Shown here in pieces: positions 1 to 10,830 of a stretch of DNA of 64,000 bases. The notes under the pieces are model-generated. The model was not told the origin of the DNA. It did not search any database and worked only from the letters and a program-made list of their open reading frames with translations. The stretch covers positions 11,236,001-11,300,000 of the forward strand of contig OX387201.1 of assembly GCA_947561715.1 (NCBI GenBank), given 5' to 3'. How positions within the stretch are numbered: position 1 is the first letter of the stretch; each line of letters starts with the position of its first letter. The DNA is from Ascidia mentula. Taxonomy: Eukaryota; Chordata; Ascidiacea; Phlebobranchia; Ascidiidae. The translations under genes were made by a program, and so were the position numbers.

Positions 1-94
1 AATAAAAGTGTAAGGTTACATTTCATGGCACAACATGTTTCAGTTTTGCAAAACTGGTGCTTGTTTTATGACACAGAATCACCTTTCATTGTAG

Positions 95-1681
95 ATACAT
101 CCGAAATAATTTTGATCCACATTCAAGTGATAAGCCCACAAAACAAGGGTATGATGTGGACTCTGACTCTGATTCTTCTGGTCCTATTTTGTATCGAGAC
201 GATGAACCAGAAGAAGATGAAGAAGGTAGATATTTTTTGTAATATGTATTTTCCTTACCTTTAAGAGGAATGTAGGCAATGTGTCAAGAGGAATGTAGGC
301 AAAAAAAACTGCTTTTTTGCAATACAAAATAAATTGACTTAATTGACAATAAATTCATACATTTTGGAGGGGCCGGTACCAATCCATATGTGCTCTTCAA
401 CACTACTCCACATAACTAACTTCCATTGCATGATTTAGATGTTTAATTATGGGTTTAGATATTAATCCTATTTTTTGAATAGTTTGTTGCTACTTGTTAC
501 TGAAAGGGTAGCAACATTATGACTTGGAGTTAGGAAAATTCTTGATTGTGAAACAGTTATTTTGTGTTAATCCGAAACATGAGCTTTTTGAGTAAAATTC
601 ATCATAATGTAGTACTGGGATAATACTATTTGTTTCTTTTTAGAAGAATCTGGAGGTTTAGCTGCAAAAGTTGCTCGCCGCGACACACTTGCTCTTCGTT
701 TGGCAAACAGACCAGACAAAAAAGAATTAGAAGACAGAAATATTATTGCTAGCCCTCAAAAATCAGAAGTTGAGCGTTCTGCTCTAAAAATTAACCTTAC
801 GAGGTAGAGCTATTTAGCAAACATCTACATTCTCATTTTTTAAGTAGACGACTGTTTAGAAATCTTGTGGTTTTGCAAAAGTGTGGTATGAAACTTTCTG
901 AAGCACTGCGTTTGGTATTTCCTCAATGTTGTACTGTAGACGAATCAGTCAAAGACCTACAAAGGAGGAGTTGCAGCAAAGAAACATCTTGCCTCACGAA
1001 TCTGTCGAAGACAAGCACAAAGAAAGGGAAAAGGCATGTTTTGTGTCAAATTGCTTATACAGATTAGGACTTCTCAAAACCTTTTTGAATAAGCATATGT
1101 GTGCCACCCAATTTTCTGTTTAACCCCAGTAAATAAATAAAAGTGTATAATGTATTGTCCCCACAAAAGCTAACATGTTTTCATAGTTTAAGAAGTCCGG
1201 ATCTGGATAACCTTATATGACAGTGGAGAAATGCCTGTTTGGAAAACTTTTTACTTGTACACACTGTACAGCCATCAGTCTCGACTCGTAAACTTGCATT
1301 CTTACTATTCAGGTAAAACGTCAACTTACACGCAAACTTTCCATGAGACCCACAGTAAAGGAGTTAGTTGAAAGAAAAGTTCTCATAAATTGGCATGAAT
1401 ATGTTGAAGTTTATGAGGTCCAAAACTATGATAGGCGAGGAGACAAACCTTGGACTCGTCTAACACCATCAGACAAGGTTATTTTATTTTTCTGACACCT
1501 TGGTTCTTGCCAACTTAAAAGATAAATCGTTATTCTTTGCAAGTCAACTGATGCAAGTGCATAAATATTGCATGTTTTTTTGTAACAGGCATCCATTAGA
1601 AAAGAATTAAATGAATTTAAAGCAACAGAAATGGAAGTACATGAAGAATCTCGACGATTCACAAGATTTCACAAGCCCTGA
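95..1681 (+). CDS. PHACTR: Phosphatase and actin regulator (PHACTR family), 3' part
   Basis: The visible exons are 95-225, 644-803, 940-1033, 1313-1477 and 1589-1681. They join in phase to give the last 213 residues; the start lies left of the window. An acidic Asp/Ser/Glu stretch (exon 95) is followed by three RPEL motifs, seen as [37 protein letters not shown] and [18 protein letters not shown]. After these comes the conserved C-terminal tail with [18 protein letters not shown] and the ending TRFHKP. In this family RPEL motifs bind G-actin, and the C-terminal tail binds protein phosphatase 1 and directs its substrate choice. The intron after 1033 appears to begin with GC (AAG|GCATGT) rather than GT. 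The gene converges with MTMR9. The family is certain; which vertebrate PHACTR paralogue it matches best cannot be decided here. Confidence 0.93.
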
Positions 1682-2293
1682 AAAAAGTGATTAGTTTGGG
1701 TTAAACGTTATGTATCACTCACTTGGTGGAGCAAGATTGCCAACATACCAGAAGTTACAAGATTGCCAAAGGACAAATCGCTACCATGGCAATGTGTCTC
1801 AGCAGACCAATGTTGTTGTTGTTATTATTAATAATCTATTTTGTTTCAGACTTTTAAATTTTTTTGTCTTTTTAAGTGTGTACAGTTATTTATCATTCTT
1901 TAAAGATCCCACCAGAGATAATTGATTTTTCATATGATAGATTTGGCAACCTCAATGTATGTGATTTGTTCATGTGATAGTACCACCCTATATGGAATTT
2001 TTATTGCATTGACCTAATAGGCATTGTGGCGAGAAGACAAAATAGTATTGACACCCAATGGAAAAAATACATTTGGGCTTGGTGTACATAAGCAAGATTG
2101 AAATGTCTGTTAGAGTGAACAATGAATGCAGTGATGTTTTTATTCTTCCTAAGTCTTCATGTCAGAGCCCTTTAACTTCTGTTGCTATTACACAAACTAA
2201 TTTATGATAGAGTCTATTTGGGGTTTTTACTACATATAATCATGCACAAACAATTTTTATTGCACTGCAATTAAAAACAAAAACTTGGAATAA
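1682..2293. other. Convergent 3' interval between PHACTR and MTMR9
   Basis: The interval holds the PHACTR 3' UTR and, from the other side, the end of MTMR9. An ATTAAA-type hexamer near 2270 could serve the plus-strand gene. I see no further coding sequence. Confidence 0.5.
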
Positions 2294-5200
2294 TCAAGGC
2301 CCGTTGGTGTTGGTTTCATTTTTGAATTCTAGTGTTCTTATTTCTTTTGAAAGCTCAGATATTTGACTTTGAAGGTCCTCCATATAGGATATACTATCCT
2401 TGACAATACGTCGCACTTCACTTGATGGATCAAAATCATTTAAAAACAGACCTAATGAATAAAGTATATTGCTAAACAATTAAGCATATTTTTGACAAAA
2501 ATAAGTCTAATACAAACCATCCCACAATTTCAAGCTTTGTGGAGCAACTGATGGCCAAATTACTCCTGGTCTTTGTTGGTAAAGAGGATTCAAAAATATC
2601 GGTAAAATATTTACCGACAGTAAATATGACCACAATGACACAGTTTTTGTCCGAACTTTATACTTCCTCCTGAAAATTTTGCATACAATAAAACCAAACA
2701 AATCATACAAACAGCAAATATTTCCCACCTCTCCATTTCATTATTACAGAGAAATGTACCAAAATCTGATGCGTATGCATGCCTGTATAGTTCAGTGAGA
2801 AGAACATCGGAAAACTCAAAAGATAAGGGAAATTGCTCTAAAAGTTGATAAACACAGTCCAAAAATAATGTGAAAGTTGGTCCTTCCGCTCTTGCACGTT
2901 GGTTACTGCACAACACAAAACCACATTTTTACTCTAAATAATAACAATAACCCCAGTACTACACCTTTGAGCACCATGAAAACATCGGTCCAAAAATGGA
3001 TGCCCAGCTTGGATCCACTCCAAGTCAATTAAACAAAAAAAACCTCTAATAGTTCTGCAGTCTAAAACAAAACACATTTAAAAAAGTTTACCTGAAATTT
3101 AAATGCAACTGTTCAAAGTTGGGAAGTTTTTACAGGCAACTTGGTCTACAAACAAACAACAACCACTATCTTATATTTCAATTTTTTGAAAGATAACTTA
3201 CATGGATCAAGTATAATTTGAGTCAAGGAAGTGACCAACAAAGTTGAATCAGTGCCTTCTGTTCCATGGACAAGAACTGATGCTCCTTCTCTTTAATCAT
3301 AACCACATAGTACAATGAATCTTTGGCCTACATACTAAACTTACCTATCTACACACTGGGAAACAAGACAGGCAGCAGAAAGAACATCCTTTACATAATT
3401 CATCCAGTTGCTTGATTCCAGCTTGCTTTGCCATTTGTCACTGCTGGAATTTTTATCTTGACATGCTTCAACTATTCTCACAAAGCTTTCCTGGTAAATG
3501 CTAAACCTGTAACAATAACTGTTCTGATTGTTTGTGCAAAAATGATAATACTAAATGCAAACTTAATGCAAGAATATTGAATGTATACAATTATAATAAT
3601 ATTTTTTAATTAAAAACAGTCAAGCATTGACACAAAAAAGATCTTACTTTTGTAAACTATTGTGGAATTTCCTCCACTGGGGATAATTAAATTCAGTTTC
3701 GAATCCTCCACCTTTTGACCGAGCTTGTAATGCAGCCTGTGGTGTCCTGTTAATTTTTTTGTCATTTTACGAACCAATTATATTGCACTGCTTTTTGCCA
3801 AAAGTAAATATTATGGAATGCTTTAATTGAAAAAAAAAATACTAAACAGTGTATGGATACAAAATTACCGGGTATCCAGAATATAACCTCTGTGTGAGGA
3901 TCCAAGCACTACATTTATTAGCTTTTCATCTTCTTTGCACCGTTTTTGGTTTTGGCCTGTGAGAGGTTGTCCACATCTCATTACAACCTAATCATTTACA
4001 AATAGTTGCACATTATAAAATGGAAGTGAGGTATGTAGTTTATGAAAGAGCTGCCAAACAATTTAATTTATAACCTTAAACATTGAAAAGCTTGAGAGTT
4101 TTTGTAATGCAGAAATAACATTCTTTAAACTCAATGGCATCAATAATTTACCCTGCCATTAGTATGAAAATAGCTTAAAATGGGAAATCGACCTCCATGG
4201 CGAAACTTAGCAGATTTTACAATTACATCATCATTGATTGCTTTGGGAACAATCACTTGGGATGGATAAGAGTTACACACTGAGAAATGAAGATTGATGT
4301 TGGATACCCTCCACTGGTCAGACTAAAACACATGTATAATATTATTTTTCCATACAGCAAGGTTTATGCAATAAAAACAATTAAAAACCTTTTTAGACAA
4401 AGATGCAAATCTATGCTCAGTGCAAAATAAATCATAACCATCTTCATCAAAAGTAAATTTTGGGCGGTGAAAGAATGGATATTGTAAAGCTGGATTGTTC
4501 AGACTGGACAAAGTCTGTACAATTTTTTCACAAATATTATTATATTACAGTGTTACCATGTGTAATGACAAGTTAAGAATGTAGAAGTAACAAACATCAA
4601 TGGAAAACATTATCACCTCAATAGAACTTGCTATGTTGTTTGAATCCTCTGTCACGGGAATGGTGATATAATATTGTCTGAAATCTTTACACTTTAGAAC
4701 AAGGGTATTTTTGTCCACCATGTACCTAAAAACCATGTACATTAACCCAATAGTTAGCCAAATGACACCTCATAATATTACATCTGTACAATTGATTCAA
4801 ATAAGTTAAACAAAATATTGAATATTTACCTAAACAAGAAGTTTCAACATTCGGGACATTTAAAAAACAAAGTTACGAATAAAACATACTAATTAATTAT
4901 TATATTCCTAACATTTCTTGACCCATGAATGCCTATTGTTTACCAACACACAATTAAGCAATTACGTAGATTGTTTGATAAAAAAATTCTCTTTATCTTG
5001 GTATATCCTTAAGACCAAATCACTATTTTAAAACAGGCATTTTTAATATTAGCTATATGGTATATATATATATACCTCTTTTCGACAGTGTCAACATTTT
5101 TGTGTAGAATCCAGTATTCCTTGTTTTCACCATTATGAGAATATAGTATTAAATGATGCCCTGTCAAGCATGCTGTTACAAGAACCACACCCATTTCTCC

Positions 5201-5328
5201 TTCCAAAACTGCATCTTCGACTTTAGGTGTCTGCACAATATTTTATGTTACAAAATCAAAATATTCAATACACTTGCAATCATGCAATAAAACATTTAAC
5301 TTACTTGAATAAATTCTGAAAACTCCAT
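2294..5328 (-). CDS. MTMR9: Myotubularin-related protein 9 (inactive phosphatase)
   Basis: Thirteen coding exons, in transcript order: 5328-5305, 5230-5076, 4725-4617, 4514-4389, 4322-4152, 3987-3869, 3746-3648, 3506-3345, 3290-3202, 3061-2965, 2905-2729, 2669-2518, 2451-2294. All join in phase to 545 residues, close to the length I recall for human MTMR9. The N-terminal PH-GRAM region carries ACLTGHHLILYS. The myotubularin core includes KFRHGGRFPILSY and GQPLTGQNQKRCKEDEKLI. At the active site the sequence is HGTEGTDST, where active myotubularins carry Cys-x5-Arg; both catalytic residues are missing, as in known MTMR9. The C-terminus (exon 2451-2294) is a coiled coil. In the family, MTMR9 binds and stimulates active MTMR6, MTMR7 and MTMR8 on endosomal phosphoinositides. 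The start ATG opens MEFSEFIQ, matching the family start. Confidence 0.96.
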
Positions 5329-5487
5329 AGCACATTTAATTTAAAGAATAAATTGTCACCCAAAAATTACTCAAAACAACACCAATGTTACACATGTAAG
5401 AGGCCAAACAAACAACACATCTACAAAAGACATAATAATCTGTTCACTACACTTCACTATATAATCAGTATACTGCATTCTTTACAG

Positions 5488-6192
5488 GACAAACAAACAA
5501 ACAAACAGGGGTGACAATGCACGTATTGTCACCCCTGGATTTTGTTTAAATTAAAAATTATTGTCAGAAAAACCACATACATTATACATGTGTTAAGCTA
5601 GTTTCAAAAGACCTTTATTATCACCGTCACAATCATGACAACACAAGTGTATCATGGATTGTTACCCAGCGCAGCAGTTGTTGTAGCATAATAGTAAGAA
5701 TCGACATTGTTGTGTAATAGATTGATATGGTACTTCATACTCACTAAAAAAACTAGAAGCGTGGACACATAGTTGTTTTAGTAACATGTAAAATTGAAGG
5801 TTAACTTGTGTCACGTGAAAGAAGTGCTGCTGGTTAGGTATATTTTATGTAGTAAAAACAGTTTATTGCTCCACAAGTTATGATCAGGAGACCGAAAGCC
5901 ATGATCCATTTATTTGTGGAGTCGCAAATATATAGGGAGATATCAAAGATGAGGCAAAAAAAAAGGAATTATTGCTGCGAATAAGCGACAAAGGAGACTT
6001 AGAAGAAGTAAATTAGTGTTTGTGATTTTCCTTAGGTTTCTTTTCCGTAAATTAGTGTGAGTTTCCTTTGATTCCTTATTCCATAAATAAGTGTTAACCC
6101 CTGATACGACTGACGGAATGTTTTTTGTGTGTTTTTAAAACCTGGAAAAGTCACCCTTACATTTTCTAAAACGTTGAAATATTGACGCCTAT
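5488..6192. repeat. Dispersed repeat, copy 1 (copy 2 at 49843-50379)
   Basis: It begins in a run of CAAA units, then AGGGGTGACAATG, and ends in TTGAYGCCTATG-like sequence. Long stretches match the copy at 49843-50379 with scattered substitutions, for example around 5575-5720 against 49955-50120. The second copy keeps both ends: GGCGTCGATTT at the left, and the inverted counterpart near AAATTGACGCCC at the right. This copy has lost a recognisable left end. I infer a non-autonomous DNA transposon. Confidence 0.7.
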
Positions 6193-6390
6193 GGTGGTAA
6201 AGATAGGATTTTGATCAAATGCACTTCCATTTTAACATAGCAATGCATCATGAAATATTATTATTTTTCTTTCTGCAAAATTTTTGTAACGTTGCTAGTT
6301 TTGCAGAAAAAAACTGATAATAGAAAAGTGCAACATGGTTCTGACTTTGCGTCAACAATGAGTCTGACGTCACAATGCTGCACATGCTAG

Positions 6391-6583
6391 GGTGCCTCTA
6401 AAATACCATTGTAGGTGTCGTAGGCATAGTGGACATTGAGTCTAGGCATTGTAGGCATAGAGTATAGGTATTGTAGGCATTGAGCCAAGGCGTTGTAGAC
6501 ATAATATGCCTTGTAGGCATTGAGTCTAGGCATCGATGCCTAGATTCAATGCCTATCTACAATGCCTATTTTTAGAGGGGCCA
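6391..6583. repeat. Foldback (MITE-like) element
   Basis: The sequence is built from repeated GGCATTGTAGGCAT-like units and folds on itself. The centre at 6519-6550 is an inverted repeat with one mismatch around the perfect 16-bp palindrome TAGGCATCGATGCCTA. The outer ends GTGCCTCTAAAAT and ATTTTTAGAGGGGCC are complementary with few mismatches. No coding capacity. Confidence 0.65.
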
Positions 6584-6889
6584 CACATGCATTGGTTTAG
6601 ATAGGAGTTATTTATTAAAACGCGTGTATCACAACCCTAAATCCAAATATTTGTGCGTTTTTACTGCGGCGTATAAGTCTACGGAAAATAACAGTAGATC
6701 ATGATCATCTAATGGCTTTTCTTTTGTATGGGGTTAAATTTCTCACAAGCAAATATGTCCGACCGGTTTGCATAACAGTCAAATGCACCAAATCAAAGAA
6801 ACTGCCCCTAACTATCCCTCTCAGGCCTACTAGCTTAGATTTAGATAATCTAAAGATAATATTTTATACAATACAATGTTTGAAAACAA

Positions 6890-7475
6890 CAACGCCACTT
6901 AACAAATCTCTGGACGTAGGTAACTCAGCTATCTTACGAGGTAGCTGTGCCATTTTTTACACCGTTCATGGGCTACATATTAAAAACGTTTATAAAAAAG
7001 CGTAGATCTCCCACTGACGACTTGGATTGGTTTGGGATTAAAGCTTTTAAATTCTTTCAAAAAGTTATAACTAGGACTGGCCTAGATTTCTACTTAATCA
7101 GCCAAGCAAGATGTTTTTTTGAATATATATATTTCGCCTATGCGGCATCCTCAGTATTCTAAAAACAACAACAAAAATAATCGTAGTGATTAGCACCCAT
7201 GGCACACATCAAGATGGGCTACATATTATACCGACACCATACTTATCGACTCTAATATCTAAATATTATCATCATATTCACATTCGAATATTAAAATCCA
7301 TATTAATATTCGATTGTGAATATGATATTAATATTTAGCAACAAGTCATGGAAAAATACCGTGTCGCGCAGAGGTTTTATAAATTATAAAAAATACTGTG
7401 TAAAAAAATAGGCCGCTCTCTCGTAAGATAGCTGAGTTGTTCGCGTTCAAAGTTTTGTCAACTAGCGCTTTTTTG
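6890..7475. repeat. Long terminal inverted-repeat element with internal hairpin
   Basis: AACTCAGCTATCTTACGAG at 6922-6940 is exactly inverted at 7420-7438. Weaker similarity extends both inwards (TTTTTTACAC on both sides) and outwards for about 30 bp. Inside, 7259-7293 and 7301-7337 form a second hairpin of about 35 bp (AT-rich, around ATTCACATTCGAATATTA). I infer a non-autonomous DNA element; no clear target duplication was found. Confidence 0.6.
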
Positions 7476-7627
7476 TTAACGATCCCCCTCGTTCACAACC
7501 CTGTTATGGCAATACAGTCTCTTTTTTTTCATATTGTACATCTTGACTATCCAACTTGCTTAGTTTTGGACATTTTACAATTAATCGATCAAATAAAACC
7601 GGGTTTGCGGCAAAAATATCTCATATT

Positions 7628-7789
7628 TTATTCCACACCCACAATATACATATCAACTGCTGGTAAAGCTACCTGAAAAAGATTTGCAGCTGATGCTAAA
7701 TGCATGAGAAGCTGCTGAGATCTTAATGCTCTTTCCTCTTCCACTTCGGATTTAACGGTTTCAAGCGTCTTCTGTATCCAAGACCACAT
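7628..7789 (-). CDS. Small unrecognised ORF (53 aa) or 5' exon
   Basis: The ATG at 7789 opens MWSWIQKTLETVKSEVEEER, an amphipathic, charged, probably helical stretch, and continues to a TAA at 7630-7628. The stop lies inside an AATAAA hexamer (7632-7627), so a very short transcript could end here. Alternatively, CAG|GTAGCT at 7673 is a good splice donor, which would make residues 1-39 the first exon of a longer gene. I could not place a following exon. Composition looks coding, but no family is recognised. Confidence 0.35.
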   Translation of the reverse strand: MWSWIQKTLETVKSEVEEERALRSQQLLMHLASAANLFQVALPAVDMYIVGVE

Positions 7790-8734
7790 TTTATTGCCGA
7801 TAACGAAAAGTTGAAATGAACCTTATGTAACTTACATATAATATGCGATAGCTTCCCCATCATAGCCTACTCGTGATATAAAGTTGGCGACGAAAAGAGA
7901 GTGAAGTGTTTTGGAGTGATAAAAGCGGCACTCTAAATGTTAGGCCGGCGCATAAATTTCCTTCTAGTGAAGCCTCTAGATATTCTGACATGATTTTTTA
8001 TGTTTATCTGGAAACTTAATTATTACTTGAAGGAAATAATTAAAGGTCCAGCAGTTGGTAGCAAGACCCACTGCATTAATTATTTCTAACAAGGAAGCCG
8101 CACTGATTGCGTCACATAAAAATTCTTTACAAATATTTAATTTTACTGGATTTTGCTTGCCGCCCGCGTCTTTTGTGGATGGTTACTGTAGAAGGGCCAC
8201 CGGGCACAAATTCTCAAACGGCTTTTTAGTCGCAATTATTCTGATTACAGACAGGTACGTTTATCTATCTTTTCCCTAATTTCTTTTATTTCTTCTACGA
8301 GGTTAGGCTCTGTCTTATTCTTGGCGCACAAGATTAAGTTTCTAAACCTTAAACACATCAAATATTAAAGGTGAATCAAATATTAAAATAAAAACAAACC
8401 TTTATGTGTGAATGCGTTATGAGCCTATACATTGATGCGTTGTGAAAAACTTTTCAATTGTTTCTTAAAGACAAATAGTCTCAATACTTCATCGCGAAAC
8501 GAGAAGACTCCAAGCAAAAGAATGACGCTTCAAGCACTTTCAAAAGCATTTTAACATACGTTTATGCCGAAGAAACACGCACATTTGCATGGCATACAAA
8601 AGTTAACGATTGGGAACGAATTGATAATACTGTCTGAAGTTAAATTTAAAACGATGTGTTGTGGAGGCACCTATTAATTTCTAATAGCTCTTTTTGAAAG
8701 CATTCAACATGAACAATAAAATTAGTTCTACAAT
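7790..8734. other. Intergenic, nothing clear
   Basis: I see no supported gene. A possible plus-strand exon (8181-8253, with good splice-like ends) was considered, but its phase could not be linked to anything downstream. Confidence 0.4.
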
Positions 8735-10041
8735 TTACTGGTTGTTTTCAGCAGTGCGGGAATTTTCAATTTTTTGCTTTTGTTTTCTTGTGTGATAGTC
8801 TGTAACGCAACCCAATGTGTAATCAAGTCTTCCGCAACCTTGGCACATTCCACCGAAAACACCAACGATTGGACCAATGTGGAATCTAGAATGGATTAAA
8901 CTTGGAAATTTGGCAATTAGGCTACTCATTAAAAATGTAAATTATCCTTGATTTCAGCCAACCACATTTATTCGTCGACTTCATGATTTGATTGAACGCA
9001 ATACATGTGTATTTGTGAACAGTATATTTTCTGAATACCTGCACGTATCCATCGCATTCGAACTTTCCTTGTAGGTTTTCTTGCAACGACTGCAAACCAC
9101 ATAGTGCTCTGAAACCACAGTTTCAGCATCAACAACAGTTAATGGGACGCCGGCATTACTTCGGACTGACTGGCTTGACAGAATTGTCTAAATAAAGCGG
9201 TTATATATAATGGTCTTTTGTGATTTTTTTTCTTTACATGTTACATAAGGCACAGTGCTTCTAAACTTGCTACAAATGCAGAAACAAAAATTATTCAACA
9301 AGATCAACTTGCCCTTCCTCTGCTTAAAGATGATGGAAGATTGTTAAAAGTTTCTCCGTATCTTGAAAGAATATTGCCACGATGGCATATGTATGGTTTT
9401 GTGTTCCTCCGTAAAATCTATCGAATAGATTTGTTGTGTTAATAAAATGAACACCAACGAAACGTTCTGTTCCTTTGTGTATTTGAGGGACAAGTTAAAA
9501 AAAAGTATATCAATTTTTGAATTTTGAAAACCTATATATGTTAGGCCGGCGTTATTGCTCTTATCACAAACGCGTTCACATATATTTTTGCATATTGCTC
9601 CATTCCAATTATCAATAAATTTTACCTGTTCTAAAGTTTTCTTTTCCTTGTTCATTGATATACGTTGCTTTTGCATGGCCGTTTTAAGCTTTCTGTCGTT
9701 TTCTACCATTTCTCGTTTTAATTCCAATCTAAAATGGAGCCACAGCAAGGACAACTGTTAAACTCTTGCTTCAAGAAAATAAAAATCAATTTCGTAAATA
9801 CAGTTTGTTTTTTAGCTGAAAAACTTACGTGTATCCATTCCTCGGACCTTTTTGAAGAAATAATCGTGAAGGTGTGGCGTGGTTGCCTACGCTCTTGTAG
9901 TCCCATTCAGGTACTTGCAAACCTATGTGTATCCTCATTTAAAATACGTCACATGAATAATACCCCTTACTAACCTTTACTAATACCCATGCCATAATGT
10001 GACAAACGTGATAAGTGTGCTAGCTCAAGCGGGTACTCCAT
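8735..10041 (-). CDS. Unrecognised protein: coiled coil plus C-terminal Cys/His zinc-type motif
   Basis: Five exons join in phase: 10041-9987, 9913-9829, 9728-9626, 9187-9039, 8885-8735, giving 180 residues. The start ATG opens MEYPLELAHLSRLSHYGM. Residues about 20-45 hold EWDYKSVGNHATPSRLFL. About 47-80 is a highly charged helix (LELKREMVENDRKLKTAMQK), probably a coiled coil. The C-terminal half has CSRCKKTY, then TCRFHIGP, then MCQGCGRLDYTLGCVTDYH. This Cys-x2-Cys ... Cys-x-x-His ... Cys-x2-Cys ... Cys ... His pattern resembles CHORD-type zinc-binding segments, where HPG and CCG are typical; here they read HIG and GCG. The short tail is basic and polar. Splice sites and phases support a real gene. 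I do not recognise the family; any protein-interaction role is inference only. Confidence 0.75.
9250..9442 (+). CDS. Coding-like terminal exon, antisense inside an intron
   Basis: After a possible acceptor (TTACATAAG|G), a frame of 63 residues runs to TAA at 9440-9442. It includes KIIQQDQLALPLLKDDGRLL and SPYLERILPRWHMYGF, and the stop is followed at once by AATAAA. It lies in the intron 9188-9625 of the minus-strand gene. There is no good ATG at its start, so it would need an upstream exon that I could not find. It could be a pseudogene fragment. Confidence 0.3.
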
Positions 10042-10763
10042 GTCGATAGCCCAGGAATAGCTGTTTCGTTTCGTTTCTTCCTTGAAACAAAACTTTGTCA
10101 ATGTACAATCTTAAATTGTTATTTGTATATCTTTTGCAAATGAATGCATAAACATTACAAAACTTATCCACACATAGAAACCTTCACATAGAAAGCAACT
10201 TTCTTTCTTGTTCGTATGCCCTACCATGTAGTATTTCTTTATTGTTCCTAGTGTCAATTAGGTACAATGATGGTACATGGACAGTTACAAACTATGACTT
10301 TCAAAACTTCCTGCTACAACCAACAGGTTGTACTGGCATGGTGAACCGTTCTACTACATAATATCCCACAACCAAAAATCATAAGGTGTAACAAGTCAAA
10401 ATGTTTTACCGATTGTCTGAAGTGAGACGAATAAATGTAAACAGACTATTTTTAAAATGCTGTTTTTGTAAGAAACATGTGCAAAGTACGACCCTTTGTT
10501 GTAAAGTAGCCTCTCAATACAAACGAAGTGTTTCCGTAGCACGTCGCTCTTTACCACTTGTCACCCCTATGGAACGGTAACAAAACCAAAGCGAACAAAA
10601 GCCCGCTTCAAATGTTATGTCGGATTTGTAAGATGATCGTTAAATAATAGTTCTTGACTGGGTAATGTTTCACCCATAACAAAGGCATAACACGATTTTT
10701 AACAAAAACAAAACTTCGCTTGTAAATTGTTACAGCATAGTATATTCTTATGGTAGTGCAACC

Positions 10764-10804
10764 ATTGTCTCCGTCACGCATGATTTCCAGGAGATCAAAT
10801 GCGA
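10764..10804. repeat. 41-bp dispersed repeat, copy 1
   Basis: The segment from ATTGTCTCCGTCACGCATGA to AGATCAAATGCGA recurs at 32532-32572 with a single mismatch (TGATTTCC against TGACTTCC). On the minus strand both read AFDLLE(I/V)MRDGDN. It directly abuts unrelated sequence on both sides in both copies. Confidence 0.7.
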
Positions 10805-10830
10805 CTTTTTGCACGGTTCCTCTAAATATA

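Larger units (their letters stand above)
5329..7627. other. Intergenic, repeat-rich
   Basis: The interval upstream of MTMR9 contains a dispersed repeat (about 5488-6192), a foldback element (6391-6583) and a long inverted-repeat element (about 6890-7475). Open frames such as 6712-7005 lie within or beside the inverted repeats and show no recognisable domain, so I do not call them genes. Confidence 0.6.

Noticed and set aside
8181..8253. Possible plus-strand exon with good acceptor and donor
   Set aside because: Its phase does not fit the only downstream coding-like exon (9250-9442), and no partner exon was found.
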